Shown here: positions 18,137 to 27,865 of the stretch, piece after piece | Numbering within the stretch: the stretch's first letter is position 1 | Layout of the letters: every line of letters starts with the position of its first letter | NCBI GenBank assembly: GCA_007695175.1 | Contig: REEH01000134.1 | Coordinates: forward strand, 1 to 51,142 | Origin: Spirochaetaceae bacterium | GTDB lineage: Bacteria; Spirochaetota; Spirochaetia; DSM-27196; Alkalispirochaetaceae | Length of the DNA stretch: 51,142 bases | Direction: 5' to 3' | Made by a program: the position numbers and the translations under genes | The notes under the pieces: model-generated | Told to the model about the DNA's origin: nothing | What the model saw: only the letters and a program-made list of their open reading frames with translations | Database searches by the model: none

Positions 18137-19080
18137 TTACCAGGAACGGAATCGGGTCTGAACCTCCGAGAGGCGCGGCGGATCCGCGCCGGCACGGCTG
18201 CACGTCTTGGCCGCCACAGCCCCGGCGAAGCGCAGCATCGCTTCCAGATCTTTCGTTTTCAGTTCCGCGATGCGGTCCCGCTGGAGCATGCCGGAGTGGT
18301 AACACCAGGCAAGGACCGCCGCATGGAAGGAATCGCCCGCGCCGACAGTGTCGCTGATGGAACTCTTTTCCGCCGCGGCGCGGCAAAAGGCCTCGTTGGT
18401 GTACGCTCTGGAGCCCTCGTCACCCTGCGTCACGACAACCAGCAGCGGACCCTGCTTGAGCAGATCCATCGCCGCCGCCTCCAGATCATCCGTTCCGCTC
18501 ATCCACGCAAGGTCCTCATCACTCACTTTGACGATCGTGCTTGCCGCAACGGCCCGTTCAACCCGTTTCCGGTACGCCCGGGAATCCACGATAAGGGATT
18601 CGCGTATGTTCGGGTCAAAGGAAATTACCAGGTTTTCCCTCTCCCGTTCCACCAGATTAACAATCGTGTCACCGGCGGGATCGCCTATCAGGGAGATCGA
18701 CCCGAAGAGGATCGCCTGCGTACCGGCGGGAAAGCGGGGGATATCGGCCGGTACGAAATTCCGGTCCGCCGCCCCCTTGGCGAAAAAGCGTACCGGACCG
18801 CTCCCGAATCCAGTTTTTTCACGAAGGCAAGGGTGGAAAGCGCATCATCCCGTGTAATCATGTCGGTGCCGACACCGTTCTCTTCCAGGTAGCTCACCAG
18901 CTGGTCACCGAAGAAATCGCGCGAAATGCGACCAAGGAATGCATTGGGAACCTCAAGCCGGGCCGCCGCCACGGACGTGTTGTAGGGCGACCCACCGGGC
19001 ACCGGTAGAAACGCCGTACGCCCGTTGGAATCACGGACGGGTAAAAAATCGATCAAAGCCTCGCCTGTATGCACTATCAT
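18137..19080 (-). pseudogene. PfkB-family sugar kinase (fructokinase-like), frameshifted
   Basis: Would phosphorylate fructose or a related sugar. Two frames together make one kinase: the first from the ATG at 19080 (GEALIDFLPV, PGGSPYNTSVAAARL) to about 18787, the second from there to 18137 (FDPNIRESL, and the anion-hole motif DTVGAGDSFHAA). They join exactly if the T5 run (plus-strand A5 at 18783-18787) had one more T, restoring an uninterrupted protein of about 314 residues. It may be a sequencing error, a real loss, a phase-variable tract, or bypassed by -1 slippage on UUU. The rest of the reading frame looks intact and unrelaxed. hisB follows 14 nt later. Confidence 0.85.
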
Positions 19081-19086
19081 GAACGC

Positions 19087-19116
19087 ATAATACGCAATTG
19101 ATCGGTGGTATCGCAA
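19087..19116 (-). promoter_or_regulatory. Candidate promoter of kinase-hisB unit, leaderless
   Basis: On the minus strand, TTGCGA (19116-19111), 18 bp, TATTAT (19092-19087). The expected +1 is at 19080, the A of the kinase ATG. No Shine-Dalgarno precedes that ATG, consistent with a leaderless message. Confidence 0.5.
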
Positions 19117-19144
19117 CGGTTATCACCCCGCTATAATAACCTTT

Positions 19145-19189
19145 ATGAGTATTCCGACACTCCGGGAAGCAGCGACGAGTAATGCCTAG
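19145..19189 (+). CDS. Possible 14-codon leader ORF before phospholipase-like gene
   Basis: A consensus TATAAT lies at 19132-19137. The predicted +1 falls at 19144-19145, where an ATG opens a 14-codon frame ending at 19189, overlapping the next gene's start at 19182 by 8 nt. The -35 is poor and the ORF is very short, so this is only a candidate coupled leader. Confidence 0.25.
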   Translation: MSIPTLREAATSNA

Positions 19190-20207
19190 CCACATATGCC
19201 ACGCTCTCCTCGTGGAAAAGCTGCTTGAATCACTTGATTCCGGGAGTCCCCAGGTTGCAGCGGTGGCTATCCTTGGATCCCAGGGTCCCGACATCTTTCT
19301 GCACAACCACCGACGCAAACCGCGGGCGTTCCGCTACGGGGCGCTGCTCCATCGCAAGGGAAACGCCCGGATCATCAGCAGCCTGGCGGAATCGGCCGCC
19401 CGCCTCGATGGTCTCCCCTTCGAGGAACTCGCCGCTTTCACCCTGGGGTATATCAGTCACGTCTGGCTGGATCGCATCGCCCATCCCTACGTCAACTATT
19501 TCGCCGGCTGGCGCGGCACGCCGGACCGCCATCCGGACCGCCCCGCCATGCACGCCTTTCTCGAGCGGATCATCGACGTTCAGCTTCTGCGCCACCTGCG
19601 GAACCAGAGCGTGCAGGAGTTCTGCTTCCTGGAGCGCCTGCCCACGTCAAGTCGTGATCTCGCCGAGTTGCGCACGCATATAGCTGGAGCGCTGCGGTCG
19701 ACTCTCCGAAGTGCGGGGGACGATACTCATCTGGAGACGCGGCTTGCCAACGCACTCTTTGACAGTCTCGCCTACTACCGGAACACGGAATCCCCCGGTT
19801 CCGAGTACTTTCTGGCCGCCCGCGGGAGGGAGAAGTCCGGCACTCTCAGTCCGCGGTGGCTATCGGTCATCCATCCCCCGGAAGAGCTTCTGATGGTGGA
19901 TGCTCTCAACATGAACCGGCGCCCCTGGCAGCATCCCTGCTCCCCCAGCCGGACGAGCAACGCATCCTTCTGCGACCTCTTCGATAAAGCCCTCGTACGC
20001 ACGATTGAGGTATTCCGGCTGTGGCTGGTGTGCGCAAGGGAAAAACCCCTCCCCTCTCCGGGAAGACTCCGGTCCCTGGAGGAGGCGGTGGGCGAGCAGA
20101 ACCTGAACGACGGAATCGTGGGTGACCCGCCCTGTCGGCGCACCGCCTGTGATCCGCTCCCCCTCCTGGAACTGTATCACCGGATAAAAACGGCCTTTGA
20201 CCGCTGA
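19182..20207 (+). CDS. Zinc-dependent phospholipase C-like protein
   Basis: Resembles the Zn-dependent PLC family of uncharacterised bacterial proteins. The N-terminus MPSHICHALLVEKLL, then LGSQGPDIFLHNH and GYISHVWLDRIAHPYVNYF, supply the His and Asp residues expected for a zinc site. There is no signal peptide, so it is probably cytoplasmic, unlike secreted clostridial PLC. It has 341 residues. The substrate is unknown. It faces metH tail-to-tail with a 24-bp gap. Confidence 0.75.
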   Translation: MPSHICHALLVEKLLESLDSGSPQVAAVAILGSQGPDIFLHNHRRKPRAFRYGALLHRKGNARIISSLAESAARLDGLPFEELAAFTLGYISHVWLDRIAHPYVNYFAGWRGTPDRHPDRPAMHAFLERIIDVQLLRHLRNQSVQEFCFLERLPTSSRDLAELRTHIAGALRSTLRSAGDDTHLETRLANALFDSLAYYRNTESPGSEYFLAARGREKSGTLSPRWLSVIHPPEELLMVDALNMNRRPWQHPCSPSRTSNASFCDLFDKALVRTIEVFRLWLVCAREKPLPSPGRLRSLEEAVGEQNLNDGIVGDPPCRRTACDPLPLLELYHRIKTAFDR

Positions 20208-20231
20208 AACGGTGCGGGCCGCCGGAGGCGC

Positions 20232-23200
20232 CTACCAGTCGGTCTCATAGGCCAGCACCGGCTGAAGCCACCGCTCCGCCTGCTCCATGCTGACGTTCTT
20301 GCGACGCGCCCAGTCCCGCACCTGGTCGCGCTGAAGTTTGCCCACGCCGAAATACTGGCTTTGCGGATGGGAGAAGTAGTACCCGCTCGTGGCCGCGGCG
20401 GGAATCATCATGAAACTTTCCGTCAGGGTCATACCCAGTTTGTCCGCTTCCAGAATACGAAAGAGCTCCCGCTTGTCCTGGTGATCGGGACAGGGAGGAT
20501 ACCCCGGCGCCGGGCGGATCCCCTGGTAGCGAAGGGCAAAAAGATCCGGTCCCGAGAGGGCCTCCCCCGGTGCGTACCCCCACCAGGTGGTACGCACCTC
20601 CTGGTGGAGACGTTCCGCAAAGGACTCCGCCAGGCGGTCCGCCAGGATCTTCGCCAGGATTTCCCGGTAATCGTCCCCGACACTGCGAAACTGCTGGATA
20701 TACTCTTCCAGCCCGAATCCGGCGTTGGTACAGAAACCACCGATGTAGTCCGGCACCTGCGAGTCCTTCTCCGCCACGAAATCGGAGAGGGAGAGATAGT
20801 AATCAACCTTCTCCTTCTTTTTCTGCTGACGCAGGGTGTGCCACCGGCTGATGATCGCCTTCCGGGATTCGTCGGCGTAAATCTCGATCGTATCGTCCTG
20901 CGTGCGTGCGGCGGGGTAGATGAAAATGCCGGCCCGGGCTTCCAGAGCTCGCCGGCTGATCATATCATCCAGCATCGCTCGAGCGTCATCGTAGAGTCGG
21001 CGCGCCTCCTCGCCCACGACGGGATCCTTGAAAATCTCCGGATACTTGCCGCGCATCTGCCACGCTACGAAGAAGAAGGTCCAGTCGATGTACTGCGCCA
21101 GCACCTCCAGAGGATACTCCCGGAAGTGTTTCACGCCGAGCATCTTCGGAACGGGCGGCGGGTCGGAAAAATCCGGGCGGAATCGTTTCTCCCGCGCCTG
21201 TTCAATGGTGAGAAACTCCCGGTCCTGCGTCTTTTCCGCCCGCTTGCGACGCGTTTCCTCGTGCTCCGCCGCCACCTTCCCGGCGTAGGCGCTGCGCGCT
21301 TCCCGGTCCAGGAGATTCTTTACGACTCCCACCGCCAGAGACGCGTCCTTCACGTGCACAACCGGCGCGTGGTAAGCGGGAGCGATTTTCACCGCCGTGT
21401 GGACTTTGCTCGTGGTCGCGCCCCCGACAAGAAGGGGCAGATCAAAATCCTGCCGTTCCATCTCGGAGGCAACGTAGACCATCTCGTCCAGGCTGGGCGT
21501 TATCAGGCCCGAAAGGCCTATGATGTCCGCTTTCTCCCGCCGGGCTGTTTCCAGGATCTCCTCCGCCGGTACCATCACCCCCAGATCAACCACGTCGTAG
21601 TTGTTGCTGGCCAGGACTACGCCCACGATGTTTTTTCCGATATCGTGCACGTCTCCCTTGACCGTCGCCATCAGTATCTTGCCCTTGGCGGAGGTGTCAC
21701 CGGCACTGGCTTTCTCCCGGTCGATGAAAGGCGTGAGGTACGCCACTGCCTGCTTCATCACACGGGCGCTCTTCACCACCTGGGGCAGAAACATCTTCCC
21801 CGAGCCGAACAGGTCTCCCACGATGTTCATCCCGTCCATGAGGGGTCCCTCGATCACGTGGAGCGCCGCCGGAAGCGCCCGGCGCGCCTCTTCTACATCC
21901 TCCTCGATCCAGCCGGTGATACCCTTGACCAGAGCGTGGGCCAGGCGCTTCTCCACCGGTGCGTCGCGCCAGCTCAGATCCTCCTCCCGGGCACCGGAAC
22001 GGCCGGCGTACCGGTCGGCAATCTCCAGAAGCACCTCCGTGGCGTTGGCGCTGCGGTTGAGCACCAGATCCTCCACCGCTTCCTTCAGCTCCCCCGGGAT
22101 CTCATCGTACACGACAAGCTGCCCCGCATTGACGATCCCCATGCTCATCCCGGCCTGTACCGCGTGGTAGAGGAAGACCGCGTGAATCGCTTCCCGCACC
22201 GCATCCATCCCGCGGAATGAAAAACTGACGTTGCTCACGCCCCCCGAGACCTTGGCATGGGGCAGATTCTCCCTGATCCAGCGCGTAGCCTCAAAGTAGT
22301 CAACCGCGTAGTTCCGGTGCTCCTCTATCCCCGTACCGATCGCGAAAACGTTCGGATCAAAGATGACATTCTCCGGCGGGAACCCGACCCGATTCACCAG
22401 AATCTCGTAGGAACGCCGGCAGATCTCCTTCTTTCGCTCCGCCGTATCCGCCTGGCCCTGCTCATCAAAAGCCATCACGATCGTGACCGCCCCGTAGTCA
22501 AGAACGGTGAGAGCCTGCTCGACAAAAGCCTCTTCCCCCTCCTTGAGGGAAATAGAGTTGACGATCGGGACGCCCTGGACACACTTGAGCCCCGCTTCAA
22601 TGACGGAAAACTTGCTGGAATCGATCATGATGGGGACCCGGGAGATATCCGGCTCCGTGGCGATGAGATTGAGAAAACGGGTCATTTCCTTCTCGCCCTC
22701 CAGCATCGCCTCGTCCATGTTTACGTCGATTACCTGGGCGCCGTTCTCCACCTGCTGCCGCGCAACGGCAAGCGCCTCCTCGTGTCTGCCCTCCCTGATG
22801 AGACGGGAAAACATTCGGGATCCCGTTATGTTGGTACGCTCACCTACGTTTACAAACCCGGTGTGTCCGGCGATCTCCAGGGGTTCCAGCCCGGCAAGGC
22901 GCATCGTATGCGGGTCCTCCCGGACCTGCCGCGGCGGATGGGGTGCACACTCCTCGATTATCCGGCGCAGGTGCTCCGGCGTGGTGCCGCAGCATCCTCC
23001 CACGATATTGAGCAGCCCCTCCGCGGCCATCGCGCCCAGGACACTCGCCATATGCTCCGGCGTATCATCGTACTCGCCAAACTCGTTGGGCAGTCCCGCG
23101 TTGGGGTGCACGCTCACGGGATACTCCGCCACCACCGCTATATCGTGCACGTGCCGGCGGAGCTGGTCGGCCCCGAGCGCGCAGTTGAGTCCCACCGAGA

Positions 23201-23936
23201 GCGGCCGGGCGTGGCGCACGGAATAGTAGAACGCCTCCGCGGTCTGGCCGGAAAGGGTACGCCCGCTCTGATCCGTAATCGTCCCGGAAATCATTACCGG
23301 AACGGGAACGCTTCTCTCCCGGTTGAAGCGCCGGACAGCGTAGATCGCCGCTTTGGCGTTGAGTGTGTCGAAGACCGTCTCGATCATGAGGAGGTCCGCT
23401 CCGCCCTCCAGGAGTCCCCGGAGTGCATTGTCATAATCCCGGGCAACCTCCTCGAACGTTACCGCCCGGTAGCCCGGGTCGTTCACGTCCGGAGAGAGGG
23501 AGAGCGTCTTGTTGGTCGGACCGAGAATACCCGCTACGAAGCGCGGTTTTTCCGGGTCCCGGGCAGTGTACTCATCAGCCACGAGTCGTGCCAGACGCGC
23601 ACCCTCGCGGTTGAGCTCCCGTACGAAATCGGGGTCCTGAAGAGCGTAGTCAGCCTGGGAGATCGACGTGGAGTTGAAGGTGTTGGTCTCCAGTATGTCC
23701 GCGCCGGCCTCAAGAAAACTGCGGTGAATATCCCCGATCACCTCGGGTCGTGTAAGGGTGAGCAGGTCGTTGTTACCCTTCAGTTGTCCCGGGTGGTCCG
23801 AAAAGCGCTCTCCCCGGTATTCCTCCTCGGTCAGGCGGTACTCCTGGATACTGGTCCCCATCGCTCCGTCCAGGAAGACGATCCTCTCCGCCAGGGCCTT
23901 TCTCAAACTTTCAATCCGTTCCTTTTGATACTGCAC
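20232..23936 (-). CDS. metH: Cobalamin-dependent methionine synthase
   Basis: Transfers methyl from methyltetrahydrofolate to homocysteine via cobalamin. All four modules are present in 1234 residues: homocysteine domain with zinc ligands Cys252, Cys315 and Cys316 ([10 protein letters not shown]), pterin domain ([14 protein letters not shown]), B12 domain with the cobalt ligand His764 in DVHDIGKN, and the C-terminal AdoMet reactivation domain. The start is GTG; the homocysteine domain begins soon after ([16 protein letters not shown]). There is no Shine-Dalgarno; a minus-strand CATAAT ends 7 nt before the GTG. Only 46 bp separate it from the divergent alaX, leaving no room for a cobalamin or SAM riboswitch. 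Confidence 0.97.
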   Translation of the reverse strand: MQYQKERIESLRKALAERIVFLDGAMGTSIQEYRLTEEEYRGERFSDHPGQLKGNNDLLTLTRPEVIGDIHRSFLEAGADILETNTFNSTSISQADYALQDPDFVRELNREGARLARLVADEYTARDPEKPRFVAGILGPTNKTLSLSPDVNDPGYRAVTFEEVARDYDNALRGLLEGGADLLMIETVFDTLNAKAAIYAVRRFNRERSVPVPVMISGTITDQSGRTLSGQTAEAFYYSVRHARPLSVGLNCALGADQLRRHVHDIAVVAEYPVSVHPNAGLPNEFGEYDDTPEHMASVLGAMAAEGLLNIVGGCCGTTPEHLRRIIEECAPHPPRQVREDPHTMRLAGLEPLEIAGHTGFVNVGERTNITGSRMFSRLIREGRHEEALAVARQQVENGAQVIDVNMDEAMLEGEKEMTRFLNLIATEPDISRVPIMIDSSKFSVIEAGLKCVQGVPIVNSISLKEGEEAFVEQALTVLDYGAVTIVMAFDEQGQADTAERKKEICRRSYEILVNRVGFPPENVIFDPNVFAIGTGIEEHRNYAVDYFEATRWIRENLPHAKVSGGVSNVSFSFRGMDAVREAIHAVFLYHAVQAGMSMGIVNAGQLVVYDEIPGELKEAVEDLVLNRSANATEVLLEIADRYAGRSGAREEDLSWRDAPVEKRLAHALVKGITGWIEEDVEEARRALPAALHVIEGPLMDGMNIVGDLFGSGKMFLPQVVKSARVMKQAVAYLTPFIDREKASAGDTSAKGKILMATVKGDVHDIGKNIVGVVLASNNYDVVDLGVMVPAEEILETARREKADIIGLSGLITPSLDEMVYVASEMERQDFDLPLLVGGATTSKVHTAVKIAPAYHAPVVHVKDASLAVGVVKNLLDREARSAYAGKVAAEHEETRRKRAEKTQDREFLTIEQAREKRFRPDFSDPPPVPKMLGVKHFREYPLEVLAQYIDWTFFFVAWQMRGKYPEIFKDPVVGEEARRLYDDARAMLDDMISRRALEARAGIFIYPAARTQDDTIEIYADESRKAIISRWHTLRQQKKKEKVDYYLSLSDFVAEKDSQVPDYIGGFCTNAGFGLEEYIQQFRSVGDDYREILAKILADRLAESFAERLHQEVRTTWWGYAPGEALSGPDLFALRYQGIRPAPGYPPCPDHQDKRELFRILEADKLGMTLTESFMMIPAAATSGYYFSHPQSQYFGVGKLQRDQVRDWARRKNVSMEQAERWLQPVLAYETDW

Positions 23937-23946
23937 GGTGGTAATT

Positions 23947-23976
23947 ATGACAAAAAGAAAAGGACAATGCTACACT
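23947..23976 (+). promoter_or_regulatory. Candidate promoter of alaX, leaderless
   Basis: ATGACA (23947-23952), 18 bp, TACACT (23971-23976). The predicted +1 is 23983, exactly the A of the alaX ATG, and no Shine-Dalgarno is present upstream of that ATG. Confidence 0.5.
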
Positions 23977-23982
23977 GCCCCC

Positions 23983-25203
23983 ATGACGGAACCTCTTTAT
24001 TACACCGATGCGATGATGCAAACCTGCAGTGCCCGCATCACAGCCCTGACGGACGTCTCAGGCAGCTCCGCCATCTGCCTGGACAGGACCTGTTTTTATC
24101 CGGAGGGGGGCGGCCAGCCGGGAGATCGCGGAACAATCGCGGACTGCGTCGTGGTTGATACGATCAAGGGGCGGGACGGATCGATTCTGCACAAGCTGAA
24201 GGAGCCGCCTCCCCACGACCTGGGCGTCGGATCGCCCGTGGACTGCGTTCTTGACTGGCGTCACCGTTACGAGTACATGCAGCAGCACACGGGCCAGCAC
24301 GTCCTCTCGGGGGCACTGTACCGGGTTGCCGCCGCCGATACGGTGAGCGTCCACCAGGGGACGGAGGTGGTAACGATCGAGATCGGTCTGGCCACGATCA
24401 CGGACAGTCTGCTCCGGGATGTCGAGGAGGAAGCGAACCGGGTAATCAGGGAGGATCTGGCGGTGAGAGCATTCCTGATCCAGGATCACGAGCTCTCCCG
24501 CTACGTCCTGCGGCGCCCCACCACCCGCAGCGGATCCATACGCCTGGTGGAGATAACGGGGTACGATCTGGTTGCCTGCGGCGGCGTTCACCTCCCCCGG
24601 ACGGGTCTGATCAACCTGGTCAAGGCGGTAGGGATCGAGACGATCCGGGGGCAACTGCGCCTGGCGTTCAAAATCGGTGATCGCGCCCTTCTGGACTATC
24701 ATGAAAAACACCGGGCCATCACGGAGAGCTCGGATCTCTTCTCCTGTCGTCCCGGCCAGGTACCTGACCGGATCCGCTCGGCTCAGGAGGAGATCCGGCA
24801 GCTCCATCGGACGGTACGGCTGCGGGCGGAGCGCCTGGCGGAGCATCTGATACCGGAGGAACTCGGTCGCGACGCGCCGGACTCGCTCATGCTGGAGGAA
24901 GAGGATGAGGACCTCTTCAAGGCCCTGACCGAGCGCGCTGCGATGGATCCGGATCGACGCGTCCTGCTCCTGAACCGCAAGAGCGATTCCCTTCAATGGG
25001 CACTGGTCGTGGGAACAGGACATCCCTTTCCACAGCAGGAGCTCCGTGAGCGGGTGCTCTCACCGGTCGGCGCAAAAGGTGGGGGCAAACCGCCCCTGTG
25101 GCGCGGGATCATCCCGGTGAGCCGGGTCGGTCAGGCGGAGAGTATTGAAAAATTCGTCTCCGCCTTCAGGAGCGTCTGGGAAGAGGACAGGATCAGACGG
25201 TAA
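23983..25203 (+). CDS. Alanyl-tRNA editing protein, AlaX-L type
   Basis: Free-standing trans-editing factor that removes mischarged Ser or Gly from tRNA-Ala. The start was chosen at 23983 (MTEPLYYTD is the usual family opening); longer frames would run across the promoter. The 406 residues include the AlaRS second-additional-domain zinc ligands QQHTGQHVLS (HxxxH) and CGGVHL (CxxxH), a coiled-coil stretch, and a DHHA1-like C-terminus with VGAKGGGKPP. The long form is AlaX-L. Its end overlaps the convergent mrpD stop by 11 bp. Confidence 0.92.
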   Translation: MTEPLYYTDAMMQTCSARITALTDVSGSSAICLDRTCFYPEGGGQPGDRGTIADCVVVDTIKGRDGSILHKLKEPPPHDLGVGSPVDCVLDWRHRYEYMQQHTGQHVLSGALYRVAAADTVSVHQGTEVVTIEIGLATITDSLLRDVEEEANRVIREDLAVRAFLIQDHELSRYVLRRPTTRSGSIRLVEITGYDLVACGGVHLPRTGLINLVKAVGIETIRGQLRLAFKIGDRALLDYHEKHRAITESSDLFSCRPGQVPDRIRSAQEEIRQLHRTVRLRAERLAEHLIPEELGRDAPDSLMLEEEDEDLFKALTERAAMDPDRRVLLLNRKSDSLQWALVVGTGHPFPQQELRERVLSPVGAKGGGKPPLWRGIIPVSRVGQAESIEKFVSAFRSVWEEDRIRR

Positions 25204-26818
25204 GGTAAGTGTAGGCCAGGAGAATCACGAAGAATGCCGTCATGAAGACCGTCACCTGGTTGAAGCTGAATTTGAACACCCGCACCGAGAGCAGCACATT
25301 GCCGATCCGCTGCACGATGAACTTGTACGCCAGGATACCCAGAGCGAGGGTAACCACGAACGTTATCAGTTTCTCCGCGCTCAGGGCTCCCCTTGCGGCG
25401 TACTGCGGTCCGTACACCAGGGCTACCGTGGGGCCTCCGAAAATGCCCCCGGCGAGAATGGCCAGCCCGAAGAGAAGGGAAACCCCGGCAACGTAGGGGT
25501 CCCGTACCGGTTTTCCCTCCACGGAAGGTCTCCCGAAGAGAATGGTGGAATACTTCACGAAGGACAGGATCGTGCCAAAATTTATGATGTAGAGACCGAT
25601 CTCCGCGAGATTGCCCTGAAGCCCCGCCTGGATGAAGTATTTGGAAATACTGCCGTTGAAGAGCGGTGCGCCGGTAATTCCAAGAACACCCGCCAGAGTG
25701 GCAAAACCCACCACGGGCATTCGCCGGAAAACACCGCGGATTTCATTGTAGGAGCGGGTGCCGTAATCCTCGATTATGATACCCGCCGTGAGGAAGAGCA
25801 GGCCCTTGAAGAGGGCGTGGTTGATGATGTGGTACATCCCGCCCCAGAAAGCCACCTCCGTCCCCATGTTGAGCCCCACCAGTATGAGGCCCACCTGACT
25901 GACCGTATGGTATGCGAGAATCAGCTTGATATCCTTCTGCGCGATCGCCAGGAGGAAGCCCACGATGGAGGTGAGGTACCCCAGAACAAGAAAGAAAAGC
26001 CGCGCCTCCACGACCGGTGCAAAGACAAGGCCCATCCGTATCAGGAGGTACACGCCCACCTTCACCTGAATGCCGGAAAGGACGGCCGAGACAATTGCCG
26101 GTGCACTGGCTGCACCGTGAGCGCGGGGAAGCCACCCGAAGAGGGGCAGAAGAGCCGCCTTGAGAGCCACGCCGGTCATGATCAGGGCGTAGGGTACGAT
26201 CACCGAACGGGGATCGTTCAGTTCCGCCAGGCGCTGACCCATAACCGCAAGATCCAGCACGCCCGTGACACGGTAGATATATCCGATGCCGAGCAGCATG
26301 AACGCCATGCCGATGAAGTTCATCATGAGATACAGCATGGCGTCGTACACCGCCTGTTTCTCGCGCTTGTACATGATCAGGATAGCCACGATGAGCATAC
26401 CCAGCTCGATCAGAACATAGATGTTGAATATGTCGCCGCTGAGAAAAATACCGATGATCGAGGACTCCAGCATCATGAAAAGGAAGATGAAGATCTTGTC
26501 CATGTAGATTGCCCGGGTGCTGAAGACAAACGTACCGGCCACGAAAAGGGTCGTCAGCAGAACCAGGGGCGCCGAGAAACTGTCCGCGACCAGACTGATG
26601 GCAACAACGACCGGCCACCCCGCCAGGAGCTGTACGATCCCGCCCTCCCACCGAACATGAACAAAGAGGCGGAGAGCCAGCGCTACCAGGACCACATTGA
26701 CCAGGAGCATCAGCAGCTGGTACGCACGGCGCGGAAGAGCAAACCCCACCGCGCCGGCCACGACGGGCATGAGAATGAGTATGTGCAATGGTATCAGGGG
26801 GATCGTGGTGAGGGTCAT
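25193..26818 (-). CDS. mrpD: Antiporter subunit MrpD/MbhH, proton-pumping type
   Basis: Large polytopic subunit homologous to NuoL/M/N that carries the ion channel of Mrp antiporters. The start at 26818 overlaps the mrpC stop (TGATG); the gene gives 541 residues with about 14 membrane segments. Conserved features include IELGMLIVAILI (channel Glu), GVALKAALLPLFGWLPRAHG (Lys and His line), HTVSQVGLILVGLN and HIINHALFKGLLF. It is the only large antiporter-like subunit of the operon; the N-terminal large part of MrpA is missing. Convergent overlap with alaX. Confidence 0.92.
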   Translation of the reverse strand: MTLTTIPLIPLHILILMPVVAGAVGFALPRRAYQLLMLLVNVVLVALALRLFVHVRWEGGIVQLLAGWPVVVAISLVADSFSAPLVLLTTLFVAGTFVFSTRAIYMDKIFIFLFMMLESSIIGIFLSGDIFNIYVLIELGMLIVAILIMYKREKQAVYDAMLYLMMNFIGMAFMLLGIGYIYRVTGVLDLAVMGQRLAELNDPRSVIVPYALIMTGVALKAALLPLFGWLPRAHGAASAPAIVSAVLSGIQVKVGVYLLIRMGLVFAPVVEARLFFLVLGYLTSIVGFLLAIAQKDIKLILAYHTVSQVGLILVGLNMGTEVAFWGGMYHIINHALFKGLLFLTAGIIIEDYGTRSYNEIRGVFRRMPVVGFATLAGVLGITGAPLFNGSISKYFIQAGLQGNLAEIGLYIINFGTILSFVKYSTILFGRPSVEGKPVRDPYVAGVSLLFGLAILAGGIFGGPTVALVYGPQYAARGALSAEKLITFVVTLALGILAYKFIVQRIGNVLLSVRVFKFSFNQVTVFMTAFFVILLAYTYLTV

Positions 26819-27171
26819 CACTTTTCCAGCCGCCGGATCAGAATCTTCCAGTCCGCCGTACCGTATCGGTAGGCAACCCGCATGTACATGGCCAGGCACA
26901 TGGCTATGACCGATACACCGATAACGATGGCCGTGATCATAAGGGCCTGCGGTACCGGATCAGCCATGTTCGTGACCGGTGTGCCGGAAATGGGAGGACG
27001 GTCACCGTGCTGATGATTGGCGATCATGAAAAAGGTGATCGCCCCCAGGTCCATGATACCCACGGACATGATCGTCTTGATGATATTCCGCTGCGTCATG
27101 GCCCCATAGAGGCCGATGAAAAAGATTCCAACCGCGAGATCCGAAATGGTGAGGATTTCTACAAGCGCCAT
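26818..27171 (-). CDS. mrpC: Antiporter subunit MrpC/MbhG (NuoK-like)
   Basis: 117 residues with three membrane helices in NuoK layout (SDLAVGIFFIGLYGAM; IKTIMSVGIMDLGAITFFMI; ALMITAIVIGVSVIAMCLAM). The conserved acidic residues in the membrane and the ALMITAIVIG motif are typical of MrpC. It overlaps mrpB by 13 nt and mrpD by 1 nt. It forms part of the ion path with MrpD. Confidence 0.92.
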   Translation of the reverse strand: MALVEILTISDLAVGIFFIGLYGAMTQRNIIKTIMSVGIMDLGAITFFMIANHQHGDRPPISGTPVTNMADPVPQALMITAIVIGVSVIAMCLAMYMRVAYRYGTADWKILIRRLEK

Positions 27172-27578
27172 GTCTTTCCCACTCCTTCAAAGAACGCGAA
27201 ACGGAGCACCGCTACTCCCAGGCCAAACCCGACCTGCACCCCGATGAGGATATCCATCAAGGTGAGGTAAAGGGAGCGATAATCGGGATAGCGGTTCACC
27301 ACACCGGTGAAGAGCAGCATCAGGGGTGCCACCACTATCGCGGCAAGAAAGACGCGCTGAAAGGCGTGCAGGGACTCGGGACTCGTATCGTCCACGGGGA
27401 AAACGACGTACCGGGCGATGAAGAGCGACGCCAGGACGCTTCCTCCCTGAAAACCACCGCCTGGAGTATAATGGCCGTTGAGAATCACGTAAAAACCCAG
27501 CAGCAGAATAAAGGGGTAGAGAAACCCGATAACCATCTGCAGAATCAGGGACTGTTCCGGTATGTCCTGATCACTCAT
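27159..27578 (-). CDS. mrpB: Antiporter subunit MrpB/MbhF
   Basis: 139 residues with four membrane helices and the MnhB signature YVILNGHYTPGGGFQGGSVL. This motif is diagnostic of the MrpB family. It overlaps the upstream MbhE-like gene by 4 nt and mrpC by 13 nt. Needed structurally for the antiporter complex in known systems. Confidence 0.94.
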   Translation of the reverse strand: MSDQDIPEQSLILQMVIGFLYPFILLLGFYVILNGHYTPGGGFQGGSVLASLFIARYVVFPVDDTSPESLHAFQRVFLAAIVVAPLMLLFTGVVNRYPDYRSLYLTLMDILIGVQVGFGLGVAVLRFAFFEGVGKTWRL

Positions 27579-27865
27579 GATTGCGACTCATCCTCTTTCT
27601 CGCTCTTCAGTTCCTGCGCCGCCGGGAGAAACTGCTTCATGCCGATGATAGCCGTGAGGAGGATGAGCGCCTCAAACATCGTATCGTACATGCGGTAATT
27701 AAGCAGAATGGCCGCAATGGCGTTGTGCGCCGCCGTATCCTCGTAAAAATTGGAGATCATATACTCGTACAGAATGGGCTGCTGCACCTCCTCGTGGCGG
27801 TGCGAGATTGCCAGGACCGCGACAAAGGCGCCGAAGACAAAGAGGATGGAGAGCAGTGTTTTCAC
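27575..27865 (-). CDS. MbhE-like antiporter subunit
   Basis: 96 residues, GTG start overlapping the previous stop (GTGA). It has two membrane segments: LLSILFVFGAFVAVLAIS and the C-terminal TMFEALILLTAIIGMKQFL. It corresponds to the tail of full-length MrpA, or the separate MbhE subunit of membrane-bound hydrogenase, which carries the MFEALILLTA-like motif. The family call rests on position and this motif. Confidence 0.8.
   Translation of the reverse strand: MKTLLSILFVFGAFVAVLAISHRHEEVQQPILYEYMISNFYEDTAAHNAIAAILLNYRMYDTMFEALILLTAIIGMKQFLPAAQELKSEKEDESQS

Noticed and set aside
23937-23982. Cobalamin or SAM riboswitch upstream of metH
   Set aside because: Only 46 bp separate metH from the divergent alaX gene, too little for either aptamer, and no conserved box is visible.
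20361-24158. Two long plus-strand open frames (about 619 and 633 codons) opposite metH
   Set aside because: Their translations are Arg/His/Pro-rich without any motif, and the minus strand is an unmistakable full-length MetH. They are antisense shadows typical of GC-rich codon use.
25145-26872. 575-codon plus-strand open frame opposite the MrpD-like gene
   Set aside because: Low-complexity His/Glu/Gln-rich translation, complementary to a hydrophobic membrane protein; the minus-strand gene has clear family motifs and tight operon overlaps.
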